NCBI GenBank assembly: GCA_963575745.1
Contig: CAUYUJ010018052.1
Span: 72,501 to 136,500, forward strand
Length of the DNA: 64,000 nucleotides
Origin: Prorocentrum cordatum
Taxonomy: Eukaryota; Sar; Dinophyceae; Prorocentrales; Prorocentraceae
Direction: 5' to 3'
Positions 1 through 8,590 of the stretch are shown here, piece by piece; the first letter of the stretch is position 1, and each line of letters opens with the position of its first letter. The notes below the pieces were generated by a model that saw only the letters and a program-made list of their open reading frames with translations, was not told the origin of the DNA and made no database searches. Made by a program: the position numbers and the translations under genes.

Positions 1-1096
1 TGGGGCCGTCTTGGGGCCCTCTCGGGCCGTCTTGGGCGCCTCAGGCACCGCCTTGGGGCCCTCGTGGGCCGCCCAGGGCCCTCTTGGAAGTCTTCGGCTA
101 TCTTGGAGCTGTCTGGGAGGCCTCTTCCTCCTCCTCGTCCCCCCCCTCCTCCTCCCACTCCACCTTTCTGTCCTCCTGATCTTCCTCCTCCTGCAGCGTG
201 TTCCGGAAGGCTCCCGCCGGAACATGCTGTGCACAAGTGCTGTCACTGCTTCCGCCACCGTGCCCTGGATGGTGGGTCAGAGGCCTCAGGGGTGTTGGTT
301 GGATCTCGTGGTTGGCCTGCGGGGACGTCGTGAAGGCAGTTTCGCAGCTTCTCGGTAGCCGTTTTGGGACCGTTGTAGGGCCTCCTCGGGGCTGTTTTGT
401 GGCATCTTTAGGCCTCGTTTGGGCCTCCTGGGGCCTCTTGGGGGCTCCTTGGGGCGTCCTGGGGCACTCTTCAAGCGGGAGGGTTGAATTTTGGAGTCGG
501 GGTCCCCCTCTTGGGCGCATCTTGGGGCCGTCTTGGGGCTCTGTTGGGCTGTCTTGGGCGACTCTGGGGCCGTCTTGGGGCCCTCTTGGGCCGTCTTGGG
601 GCGCTCTTGGGGGCCTATTGAGCCGTCTTGGAACGTCGGACAGCCGAAAAGGCTGGAAGGCCAAAATCGTTCGAAAACCTTATAACAATTTACGATCTCG
701 GCCTCTTGAAGCGCTCTGGAGAAGCGTCTTGAAGCGTCGTGGAGTGCCTTGGGGGGCCTCTCGGGCCATCTTGGGCCTATCTTGGGCATCCTGGAGCGGT
801 CTTTCGGCGATGGGAGCCTCTGGAGGCCCTCCTGGACTATTTTGGACCTCCCCGGCCGCCCCGTCCTACCATGAGGGGTCGGAGGCGGCGGCCTCCGAGG
901 CCCAGGAACCCCGTAAAAACAAAGGGAAAGTGAGCCCCGGAACCCCCATGGAGAGCGCAGGCACACTCCTGGCGAGCTCGGAGGCCCTGGAACGCCGAAA
1001 CCTTGTAAATACACAAGGAAAGTGGGCCCCGGACCCCCCATGGAGGGCGCAGGCACACTCCTGGCGGCCTGGCCCCCTAAACCTGTATATATATAT
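1..1096. repeat. Degenerate CTTGGGGCC-type minisatellite block
   Basis: This block consists of imperfect 11-16 bp words such as CTTGGGGCCGTCTTGGG, with no convincing coding content. All frames are open only because the words lack stops. Positions 271-740 reappear at 13428-13890, including the non-repetitive words around GGTGGGTCAGAGGCCTCA. Positions 898-1072 are two adjacent units of about 83 and 92 bp sharing GGAAAGTG and CGCAGGCACACTCCTGGCG. Confidence 0.75.
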
Positions 1097-1208
1097 AGCT
1101 CGCCTAACCGTTCCCTCCCGCCAGGCTCATTTTTTGTGTGAGGGGCTGACCAGGCCAGTGACTTCGATACGTCGATGCCGAGGAACGCCAAGCCGAGAGC
1201 ACACACCC
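1097..1208 (-). repeat. B2 terminal direct repeat of the split-repeat retroelement
   Basis: This 112-bp sequence starts AGCTCGCCTAACCG on the plus strand and ends GAGCACACACCC. It is identical by eye to B1 at 1391-1502 and forms the outer 3' boundary of the element. Confidence 0.85.
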
Positions 1209-1323
1209 TGCATAAAGAGATTGCATTACAGTTTGCTGAGCATTGAAAAGGAGAAGAGAGAGGCGAGAAAGGCACGGCACAGACACACACCCACAAAGGC
1301 ACGCGAGAGGGGAGGGAGGGCGG

Positions 1324-1391
1324 GAAGACTTGAGCGTGGCAGTTGCGGCGGGATCCAGGATGGGCTATGCCTAAACATGTGAAATGTGACA
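1324..1391 (-). repeat. A2 internal direct repeat of the split-repeat retroelement
   Basis: This 68-bp sequence (GAAGACTTGAGCG to GAAATGTGACA on the plus strand) is identical by eye to A1 at 7413-7480. A2 directly abuts B1, sharing one base, and is separated from B2 by 115 bp of non-repeated sequence (1209-1323). Confidence 0.85.
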
Positions 1392-1502
1392 GCTCGCCTA
1401 ACCGTTCCCTCCCGCCAGGCTCATTTTTTGTGTGAGGGGCTGACCAGGCCAGTGACTTCGATACGTCGATGCCGAGGAACGCCAAGCCGAGAGCACACAC
1501 CC
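1391..1502 (-). repeat. B1 direct repeat of the split-repeat retroelement
   Basis: This is the inner copy of B2 (1097-1208). It lies about 60 bp beyond the ORF2 stop codon. Confidence 0.85.
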
Positions 1503-1563
1503 GTACCCGTACGGTGAACTGGCCGACTTACAGGTATGCAAGAGGCGGCCGAATATATATACT

Positions 1564-4500
1564 TCAATTCCCATAGGCCACGTCAACAGCATATTTTGAA
1601 AACTTCCGAGCACGCTTATCCTCAAAAGACCTCTCCATAACCCGGCTGAACTTCTGTGCGAATCCCTTGGGATATTCAGCTGCCAGACGAGTGAAGTGAG
1701 GACCGTGGGGGGCGTGTCCAGACAATATCACATGCGGTTTGTGCGACTTAGAGCACATGCCAGAGCGCCCAGAACATCGGAGACTGAGTTTCAACAAAGG
1801 CAACGAGTTCCAGGCGGCGACGCAAGTCGCCTTCCGCCACGGCGCCCCGAACTGGCACATGTGCAACTGGATCTTCTGAGCGCACGGCGCATGCAAAAGC
1901 CGGGCCAGCTCGGGAGCGTGCCACATCAACGAGCCCGCTGGATTCTCAAGATACACGGCGATGTTCCACTTCACGGCTAAGCGGATGACCTTACAGCTAA
2001 ACTTGAAGGTCAAATTGCCCACCTCCAGCCTCGCTTGCTCGCCGACCGAGAGCCCTGGCAACCCCATGGGATGTCGCCGTGAGCGCAGAGGTCGGCGAAG
2101 GGCCTGACTCCAGGTCGTACAAGGCGTACCAAGCCAGATGCCGGCTATGCAGCCTGAAGTGATCCACCCCTGAAGCACCTCAAAAAACTCATGCACCAAG
2201 TGATTCTCATGAGCGCCCCGCCCGATGTCGAAGCCGATTGCGGAGAAGCCATCCGCCTTCAACGACGCCGTGATGCAGCCCGCGCCACAGAACAGCTCGA
2301 CGAAAACGAAGCGCCTGTGCAGCCGCCCCTCGCCGACGGCCTTGCGGAAGGCAGCCAGCATGTGGGCCCGCACGGACCCCACTGCCGCAGCCGGCCTCGC
2401 CGCCGCCTGCGGCCGCAGCTGCCCGCCACCGCCAGGCTGGGCAGGTCGCCGGACAGGCCGGCCAGGGCGGCGGGCGGCTGGGAGCGCAGCGGATGCGGCC
2501 GGCCGTCGAGGTCGCCCTCGCTCTCCATCGCGAATCTCGCTCCGACAGGCGAGTCGGACGAGAGAGTGACGGCCGGCGGCCAGTGCAGGGCGGTGGGCAG
2601 CCTCGACTTCCTCGCCTGCGGCTTCACGCGGCTCAAGTGGCAGCTCTGGCCATGGCACGGCATCCGCCTTGCCCGGCAGCGGTCGCGGGTGATGGCCCGC
2701 ACAGCCCCTCGTTGGTGAAGAGGGGGCTGCTGGGGCTGCCGGCGGCCTGGCGGCCACTGCTCGGTCGGCTGGGCGAAGAACATCATGTACACGCCGCTGA
2801 CAGGGTACACCGATGCCGCCTCGGCCGGTGTGGTCGACGGCGGAGCCTCCGGGCGCGGGCGGATACGGCCCGCGCGGCCGAGGGTCGGCGTCTCCCTGCA
2901 GAGGGCCGCCTTGATCGGGAGCTGACCGGTCATGTCCTGCGGCAAGAGCGCCCACTGGTGGTACGCCTGCCCCGCCGACGCTGACGGCCGGGCGGGGCTG
3001 GGGCCACGGCGGCGCCCCGTGCCCCTGCTGCATCCGAGGCGTGCCCGTGCGAGCCCCGACCGCTTGATCGGCGGCAGGGTCCGGGGCGCGGCCTGGAGAA
3101 GGAAGGGCATGACCAGGCTGAGCGTCGCCCAGAGCCGCCACCCCATGCTGCCGCTCTCGCCCAGTCGGTGCGGCAGGAGGAAGCAACCCACCAGCAGCGC
3201 GCCCACTCCCACCGCAGAGGCCCAGCCCCGGTGGCGCGGCGAGCGAAGGGCCGCCGGAGCCCCGCGAGCCGCTCGGGCAGTCTGCGCCTCCGGCGCGCTC
3301 GGCGGCACCAGCATCCATCGGACTGTGGCCAACCGCAGCAGCCACGGGCACGAAGTTGCCCAGCGGCCCTGGCGGCTCATACGCACGAGCGCCCGAGAAC
3401 CAGCCGACCTCGCCTCTAGAGACCGGGTCGGCTGGGTTGAGCTCCGATGGCACCCACCGGACGGCGAGTCTCGAGCCCGTAGCCAGCGACAGAGCACATA
3501 TACGATAAAGGCACTGGCGAAGGTGAACAGACCTGGCGCGCCCCTTGCCCGCCGCCAATACCAGAGGAAGGTTGTCCGAGAGGATCAGGATACGACGGCC
3601 GTGGGCCCTGCAACTCCTGAGGATGTTCTTGAAGCCCATGACAAGGGCCTCACCTTCCAGAAACAGTATGTTGGGACCCATCTCGACATGCGTGGCCGAC
3701 ACACAGCTCCAGCACCCCGGACGCAGAAGACGTTTGGGCACCTCCGAGAACTCCGTCACCTCCAGGGCCTCTTCGTCTGGTGGTCTGGCGTCACAGGCCC
3801 GCAGGGGCCCTTCCTCATGCTCCAGGATCATCGCGGTCTCCTCATCCACCCCCACAGCCTCCAAGGCCCGGTGACGGGCCTGGGCTCCTCCTTCGGTCTT
3901 GAATCGGAACTTCTCCTTCTGACGGCCTAGCTCCTGGACCTGGACCCGGCTCAACTTGCGGCGAACAACCCCAAGACCGAACGGAGACGCATCTGTGCAG
4001 GCAACGTAGGGATGCCATTCTGCCTGGAGGTCAACGCACAGCAAGGGCAGCAGGTTGCGGACACTCTCGAGCTCCTGTCTCACCGCAGACCACAGAGGAC
4101 GCGGGGACGACCCCGCGGCCTGAATGAAGGCGTACGTGGCGTGCAGCAGAGACAGACACTCGCGGCGGACCAAGCTCGTCCAAGTGATGTGACCGGCGAC
4201 AACCCGCAAAAGATGCCCGCTCACCCTCGGACGGGCCAGCAAGTCGTCCAAGGCGTAGCGAAGCCTCCAGACGCTTCGACTCTTGACCGAGAGATATCGA
4301 CCGTCTCGAAGCGACATCCCCAAGAACTCACGGTCCCTGCTGGCCCCCTCAAGCTCGTGCACGACCAGGCCCAGCCCCCGCAACAGCTTGACGACATTGT
4401 AGAGACGACTGGCCACTGCCCCAGGATCCTGCCCCAAGGTGAGAAAGTTGTCCACATACGCAGCCGAAGCAGTGTCCCCAGGATACCTCAGAACCACCCC

Positions 4501-5790
4501 TGGCCTGCCGTCCAGCACCTGCTCGTCCCTCCTGAAGCCCCCTTTGTCCAAGGCCCCCTCTAAGACGTTCTGGCATAGGTGGAGAGCCCACGAGAAGCTC
4601 ATGGGTAGCACCTGCACGCATGGTAACATAGTAACGCCGGCCCCGTCGGGGACTCCAGGGATGTTGAACTTCTGAAGGTAAGAGGAATCTATACAGGGCA
4701 GACTAAACAAATGTTCCATTCCTCTAGGAAGCTGCATATGATAGAACGCCACATCCAGATCTCCGCTCGCCACATACAGAGGGCCCCCCTCGGTTTCAAG
4801 GGAGGCAAAAGCAGACGGGGAGGGGAGGCGCGTCGACGGGGGGTCGACGAACCTGCAATTAGCAACTCTGGTATCGAAAATGATGCGCTGTGCGCCGCTT
4901 TTCTTCTTCACAAAAAACAGCCCGAGATTGCCTTGCCGCCCCATGGCGCGCTCCCAGGACAACATCCCCCGGGAAGACATGTCGGCCAAAAACTCAGCAT
5001 ACCGCCACGGCGAATTCTTCAGGATGGGGTCCATGTGAGGTCCCCGTGGGCAAACTTCTTTTTGCAGGGCCCGTGCCTCCGACTCCGGGCGAAGCATTTG
5101 GTGCTGCCAGGCCTCCAGCTGTTTCAAAACAGGCCCAGTCGCAAGCGACTCGAGTGGCACCGGGTCGACCTGCTCGGCGGGCCAAGAGACTAGGTCTCGC
5201 TGGAAGGAAGCCACCGCCCCCCCATCTGATGAGTACAGGGCGGAGCCATCAAGGAGCGCCGACAGGGCTCCCTTGGAAAAAGAGAGCTGCTCGGCAGAGT
5301 CCCCAGGCGGACCCCCCACCGCACAGCAAGTTGCAATGATATTATCTACAGCTGCTTTCTGCCCGGCATTCGAAAACTCACTACCGCAGGAGACGCAGCC
5401 GTAGGTCTTGTTGAGAGACGCGATGGCATCACGAGCGAGGTGCTTATCATGCTCGGCGCGGAGGACCCGACGACGCACAGCACGCGACAGAGGACCAGAA
5501 ACAGGATGAGCAGCAAGAGATTCAGGAATGGGGAGCGGAAAGATGTCGCGATGGCGACCGTCAGGAAGCTCACGACGATGTTTCGTGCCGCCGACCTTCG
5601 TGAGGCCGGGTGGACCCTGCTGCCATCCAAGGCTATCAAGAGTGAAGGCTGGGCCCCGGGCCTCCACCTGGCGTTCGGGCGCACCTCGCACTTGCTGCCC
5701 TTCTTGCCCATGTTGGTGACGGCCGTGAGGAGCTGCTGTCGGCGCCTGGGCTGCCAGCGCCGCCCCCCTCACGACCCCTGGGGGCATCAT
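1564..5790 (-). CDS. Retroelement ORF2: reverse transcriptase, RNase H, cytosine-methyltransferase-like domain
   Basis: The 1408-residue open frame begins ATGATG, its ATG overlapping the ORF1 stop (ATGA). RT occupies about residues 260-555: FFVKKKSG (292-299) with IIFDTR, catalytic motif A GDLDVAFYHM (343-352), and the second catalytic motif as AYVDN (444-448) instead of YVDD. RNase H follows at about 590-792, with CTDASPFG (598-605), LSDN (737-740) and NPADPVSR (785-792). Residues 1161-1408 resemble a DNA cytosine-5 methyltransferase: motif I ELFCGAG (1165-1171), a GTPC motif with candidate nucleophile Cys1224, and ENP (1282-1284) where ENV is usual. Residues about 810-1155 are Ala/Gly/Pro/Arg-rich and not protein-like. 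Another minus frame is open over 2259-3497, so two compensating frameshifts are possible there. No tyrosine recombinase or integrase was recognised. Expected role: cDNA synthesis, and perhaps methylation, for the element itself. Confidence 0.8.
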   Translation of the reverse strand: MMPPGVVRGAALAAQAPTAAPHGRHQHGQEGQQVRGAPERQVEARGPAFTLDSLGWQQGPPGLTKVGGTKHRRELPDGRHRDIFPLPIPESLAAHPVSGPLSRAVRRRVLRAEHDKHLARDAIASLNKTYGCVSCGSEFSNAGQKAAVDNIIATCCAVGGPPGDSAEQLSFSKGALSALLDGSALYSSDGGAVASFQRDLVSWPAEQVDPVPLESLATGPVLKQLEAWQHQMLRPESEARALQKEVCPRGPHMDPILKNSPWRYAEFLADMSSRGMLSWERAMGRQGNLGLFFVKKKSGAQRIIFDTRVANCRFVDPPSTRLPSPSAFASLETEGGPLYVASGDLDVAFYHMQLPRGMEHLFSLPCIDSSYLQKFNIPGVPDGAGVTMLPCVQVLPMSFSWALHLCQNVLEGALDKGGFRRDEQVLDGRPGVVLRYPGDTASAAYVDNFLTLGQDPGAVASRLYNVVKLLRGLGLVVHELEGASRDREFLGMSLRDGRYLSVKSRSVWRLRYALDDLLARPRVSGHLLRVVAGHITWTSLVRRECLSLLHATYAFIQAAGSSPRPLWSAVRQELESVRNLLPLLCVDLQAEWHPYVACTDASPFGLGVVRRKLSRVQVQELGRQKEKFRFKTEGGAQARHRALEAVGVDEETAMILEHEEGPLRACDARPPDEEALEVTEFSEVPKRLLRPGCWSCVSATHVEMGPNILFLEGEALVMGFKNILRSCRAHGRRILILSDNLPLVLAAGKGRARSVHLRQCLYRICALSLATGSRLAVRWVPSELNPADPVSRGEVGWFSGARAYEPPGPLGNFVPVAAAVGHSPMDAGAAERAGGADCPSGSRGSGGPSLAAPPGLGLCGGSGRAAGGLLPPAAPTGRERQHGVAALGDAQPGHALPSPGRAPDPAADQAVGARTGTPRMQQGHGAPPWPQPRPAVSVGGAGVPPVGALAAGHDRSAPDQGGPLQGDADPRPRGPYPPAPGGSAVDHTGRGGIGVPCQRRVHDVLRPADRAVAARPPAAPAAPSSPTRGCAGHHPRPLPGKADAVPWPELPLEPREAAGEEVEAAHRPALAAGRHSLVRLACRSEIRDGERGRPRRPAASAALPAARRPGRPVRRPAQPGGGGQLRPQAAARPAAAVGSVRAHMLAAFRKAVGEGRLHRRFVFVELFCGAGCITASLKADGFSAIGFDIGRGAHENHLVHEFFEVLQGWITSGCIAGIWLGTPCTTWSQALRRPLRSRRHPMGLPGLSVGEQARLEVGNLTFKFSCKVIRLAVKWNIAVYLENPAGSLMWHAPELARLLHAPCAQKIQLHMCQFGAPWRKATCVAAWNSLPLLKLSLRCSGRSGMCSKSHKPHVILSGHAPHGPHFTRLAAEYPKGFAQKFSRVMERSFEDKRARKFSKYAVDVAYGN
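2310..3420 (-). other. Doubtful central part of ORF2 (possible frameshifted stretch)
   Basis: Between the RNase H and methyltransferase-like parts, the ORF2 frame loses normal amino-acid composition. A second minus-strand frame is open from 3497 to 2259 and includes hydrophobic stretches such as AVGVGALLVGCFLLPHRL. Neither frame shows the RHGGA/HxxR/Tyr signature of a tyrosine recombinase. This may be a degenerate or fast-evolving region, or one read by frameshifting. Confidence 0.4.
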
Positions 5791-7481
5791 GAGGCACGGC
5801 CGGCGCCGCTGCCGGCGCCGGCCAAACTCTCCTCCTCCTCTGGCGACTGCACCTCCTGCGCGACCGAAACGCTGGCGTCCGGGCTGACGCCGAGGATGCC
5901 GGGCTGCTCGGGCTGGCCGCTAGGCGAAGCCGGCTGCCCCGCCTGCTCGCTGGGCGCGGAGCCCGCCGGGCTCTCGGCCGGCGCCGCCGGACCTCCCAGG
6001 CCGGGAGGGGCGCCCGCGTGGCAGTCGGAGTCCGACTCGGAGTCCTCCATCAGCTGTGACACGTGCACCATCAGCCGCTGAGGCCTGGGCGGCGGCGCCG
6101 GGTGGCCGTTCAGCGCCAGGCCAGGGTCCCCCTCGAAGACCACGACGCCCGCGGCTTCCGCGACCTGACCGAGGCTGTCCTCGCCGAGCGGAGCCGGCAG
6201 GGCGTCGCCGCCGTGGGCGCCGAGAGCGCCGACAGGCGGAGCTGGGGCCGAGTCTGGCGCCGCCGTGACCGCCTCGTCCCCGGCGCCGATGACCTCGCCA
6301 AGGGGTGCGGCCCAGAGCACGCCGTGCTGGTCGAGAACCGCTGCAAAGCTGGGCCCCTGGAGGTCCGCTGCGACCGGCGGCTCCATGACGTCGGGGTTGG
6401 GATCGTCGCCGCACCCGACCGCGCTCCCAAGGTCGTCATCTGAGTCGCTCGGGCCGTCGCTCAAGCAGTCGCCGCTGGGCAGGTTCGGGTTGGGTGTCCC
6501 ACACATCGCACATTCAAGTCCGCACCTGTTGGGAGTCAAACACCGCCTGCAGCTCCAGCCGAAGGACTGTCCGTTCTCTGAACCTCCGCCCGAATCGCCG
6601 CCCCCACGGATCTTGCGGGTAGCGACGATCTCAGACTCGCCGACAATGCCGTAGTCCCGAAGCGATCGCCCATCGACCATCACCTCGCTCTTGAAGCCCA
6701 GGACGACGTCCGAGCTCGGGGTGCGCGTGGCGCCGGCGATCTGCGCACGGAACACCCTCACGTCGCCGTCCAACGTCGCGACGAACCACCGCCGTCGTAC
6801 CGGCGTGTCTAAGAAGCTCAGGACGCCCACCAGCGGCAAGTCGTTGCCCACCGGGGCGGCGGTCGACGAAGGGCGTGCTGCCCCACGCGGGCCAGAGGGC
6901 ACGCCGCCTGCCAGGCCGGGCGATCGGCCGCCAAGAGTCTGGCCGCCGCCCTCGCCTGAGACGTAAGCGCCGGGCCCCTCCACCTGGCCCCAGCTGTTGG
7001 CCTCGGGCAGCAGCACGGGCGTGACCTCCCACTCGCCTGGGGCCCGCGGGGAGCCCGCCGCGGCTGTGAAGGCCACAGTGGCTCCGGCGCGACCGCGGAG
7101 GCTGGTCTGGTGCCTCAGCTCCTCGAGGTCGGCGTCGTCGTCCGCGACCTCCGTGTCGCTGGTGAGGTGCTCCTCCATTCCCTCCTGATCGAGCACCGCC
7201 TGGACTTCAGCGCCGTGGCGGGGGCCGCCCTGAGCATGTCCGACACCACCTGACGAAGCACCGGCGTCAGCACCAGGCGCCGACTGGCTTCGCCATGGCA
7301 TCGAGCGGCCCCCTGCTGCGGGGAGCTCCTCTGAGAAGGGGAGAGCGAGAGGCCTTGACCAGGCCCCTGCCGGTGCGCGTCCCGAAATCACCTGCTGACC
7401 TGTCAGCAGGGAGAAGACTTGAGCGTGGCAGTTGCGGCGGGATCCAGGATGGGCTATGCCTAAACATGTGAAATGTGACAT
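5787..7481 (-). CDS. Retroelement ORF1 (gag-like) with ubiquitin-like domain and RanBP2/NZF zinc finger
   Basis: The frame has 564 residues and its start codon lies at the outer edge of terminal repeat A1, so the first ~23 residues are encoded by the repeat. Residues about 231-294 look ubiquitin-like. The segment DGRSLRDYGIVGESEIVATR (270-289) followed by KIRGG aligns with the C-terminal end of ubiquitin (DGRTLSDYNIQKEST... to RGG), including the terminal Gly-Gly. Fifteen residues later comes a RanBP2/NZF-type zinc finger, W309-x-C311-x2-C314-x3-N318-x5-C324-x2-C327. NZF fingers often bind ubiquitin (known family property). The remainder is acidic and Pro/Gly-rich with no retroviral CCHC knuckle. 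The stop overlaps the ORF2 start (ATGA). The ubiquitin-like assignment is by eye; a nucleic-acid-binding gag role is inferred from position. Confidence 0.7.
   Translation of the reverse strand: MSHFTCLGIAHPGSRRNCHAQVFSLLTGQQVISGRAPAGAWSRPLALPFSEELPAAGGRSMPWRSQSAPGADAGASSGGVGHAQGGPRHGAEVQAVLDQEGMEEHLTSDTEVADDDADLEELRHQTSLRGRAGATVAFTAAAGSPRAPGEWEVTPVLLPEANSWGQVEGPGAYVSGEGGGQTLGGRSPGLAGGVPSGPRGAARPSSTAAPVGNDLPLVGVLSFLDTPVRRRWFVATLDGDVRVFRAQIAGATRTPSSDVVLGFKSEVMVDGRSLRDYGIVGESEIVATRKIRGGGDSGGGSENGQSFGWSCRRCLTPNRCGLECAMCGTPNPNLPSGDCLSDGPSDSDDDLGSAVGCGDDPNPDVMEPPVAADLQGPSFAAVLDQHGVLWAAPLGEVIGAGDEAVTAAPDSAPAPPVGALGAHGGDALPAPLGEDSLGQVAEAAGVVVFEGDPGLALNGHPAPPPRPQRLMVHVSQLMEDSESDSDCHAGAPPGLGGPAAPAESPAGSAPSEQAGQPASPSGQPEQPGILGVSPDASVSVAQEVQSPEEEESLAGAGSGAGRAS
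7413..7480 (-). repeat. A1 terminal direct repeat of the split-repeat retroelement
   Basis: This is the 5' repeat, matching A2 at 1324-1391 over all 68 bp. It contains the first codons of ORF1. The flanking TATATGTATATACAC is outside the element. Confidence 0.85.
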
Positions 7482-7702
7482 ATATGTATATACACATATT
7501 TATGTATCTATACAAGTGGCACGTGTGTGCCCAGGCTCATACAAAAAACTGAAGGGGCGTTTGAAGCAGGTGTGAAATGCAACAGCGAAGTCGCACTCGA
7601 GCGCAAGTGAGGTTGCCACACCTTGCGATGCGTGTACCAGGGCCCCCCAGGAAGCCTCAGGAGGCCCGACTTGGATACCAGAAGGCCCCAGGATTGTTAG
7701 TG

Positions 7703-7888
<186 letters not shown>

Positions 7889-7919
7889 TGTGTGCTTTGT
7901 GTGGTGCGTGCTTTTTGTG

Positions 7920-8125
7920 TGTTGCCAGGAGACCCCAGGAGGCTTCAGGAGGCCCCAAGAGGCTCCAGGAGGCAGCAGGAGGCCCCAGGAGGCCCCAGGA
8001 GGTTTCAGGAGAACTCCAGGAGGCTCCGAGGCGGGGTCTGGGGTACCAGAAGGTCCAGAAAGCCCCAGGAGGCCCCTGGAGGTTCCAGGAGGCCCCCAGG
8101 AGGCTCCGAGGAGGGGTCTGGGGCT
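7920..8125. repeat. AGGAGGCCCC minisatellite
   Basis: Imperfect 9-18 bp units built on CCAGGAGGCCCCAGGAGGC. No gene was seen here or in 7482-7703. Confidence 0.8.
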
Positions 8126-8369
8126 CGATTTTGAAAGGATTTTTCATGGGAAACCTCCATTCTCTGAGAATCGGGGTTGCAATTATTGAAATCCCACCAG
8201 CCCTTTGGGCGTGAGTGGTTTAGCGAGCTCTCTCTGTCCTCAACCCCCCTTCTTCCCCTTCGGGGAGGGGTTTACCCCTCCCCCTACCCCCTCCCCCTGG
8301 GCCTGGAGAGGGGGTCCGGCGGGTCGTCAGGGGGGTCAATTTCGACTCCTGGGAGGGCTAAAAAACGAC

Positions 8370-8590
8370 GACCCTCACGAGGATTCTGGCCCCGACGGGG
8401 GGACGGAGATAAGTTCCTCTCCTCTTCTGTGAAGCCAAAAACATTGATTTTACTATGGTGTTGGCCCCATTTTGGACTTCTGAGGGGGCAGCGCTCATCG
8501 TCCTTCATAGCAAAATCATTGATTTTACTAAGGTTTTGGCCTCATTTTGTCCTTCTCAGGGGGGTAGCTCTTCTTTGCGCTTCTGAGGAG
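8370..8590. repeat. 75-bp tandem duplication in a GC-rich island
   Basis: The core ATTGATTTTACTA occurs at 8443 and 8518 within two diverged ~75-bp units. The preceding CCCTCACGAGGATTCTGG word (8370) recurs at about 9114, suggesting a larger duplicated module 740 bp apart. Confidence 0.7.

Larger units (their letters stand above)
1097..7481 (-). mobile_element. Retroelement with split direct repeats (DIRS/Ngaro-like layout)
   Basis: Read on the minus strand the element is A1 (7413-7480), ORF1, ORF2, B1 (1391-1502), A2 (1324-1391), a 115-bp spacer, then B2 (1097-1208). The A copies are both 68 bp and the B copies both 112 bp; I see no mismatches. An A1-ORFs-B1-A2-B2 order is characteristic of tyrosine-recombinase retrotransposons of the Ngaro/PAT/DIRS group and differs from LTR elements. 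RT, RNase H and a methyltransferase-like domain fit DIRS-like relatives, but I could not find a tyrosine recombinase, so the family is uncertain. TA-rich sequence abuts both ends (1084-1096 and 7481-7500), and no target-site duplication is evident. Identical repeats and long open ORFs suggest a fairly young insertion. Confidence 0.75.

Noticed and set aside
198-1500. Long open frames on both strands at the left edge
   Set aside because: The Leu/Gly/Trp/Ser composition reflects the CTTGGGG minisatellite. On the minus strand the only recurring peptide comes from the B and A terminal repeats.
2259-3497. Tyrosine recombinase of the split-repeat element
   Set aside because: I inspected the two open minus frames and part of the third and found no Arg/His-x-x-Arg/Tyr signature. 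The region was left as doubtful and not assigned.
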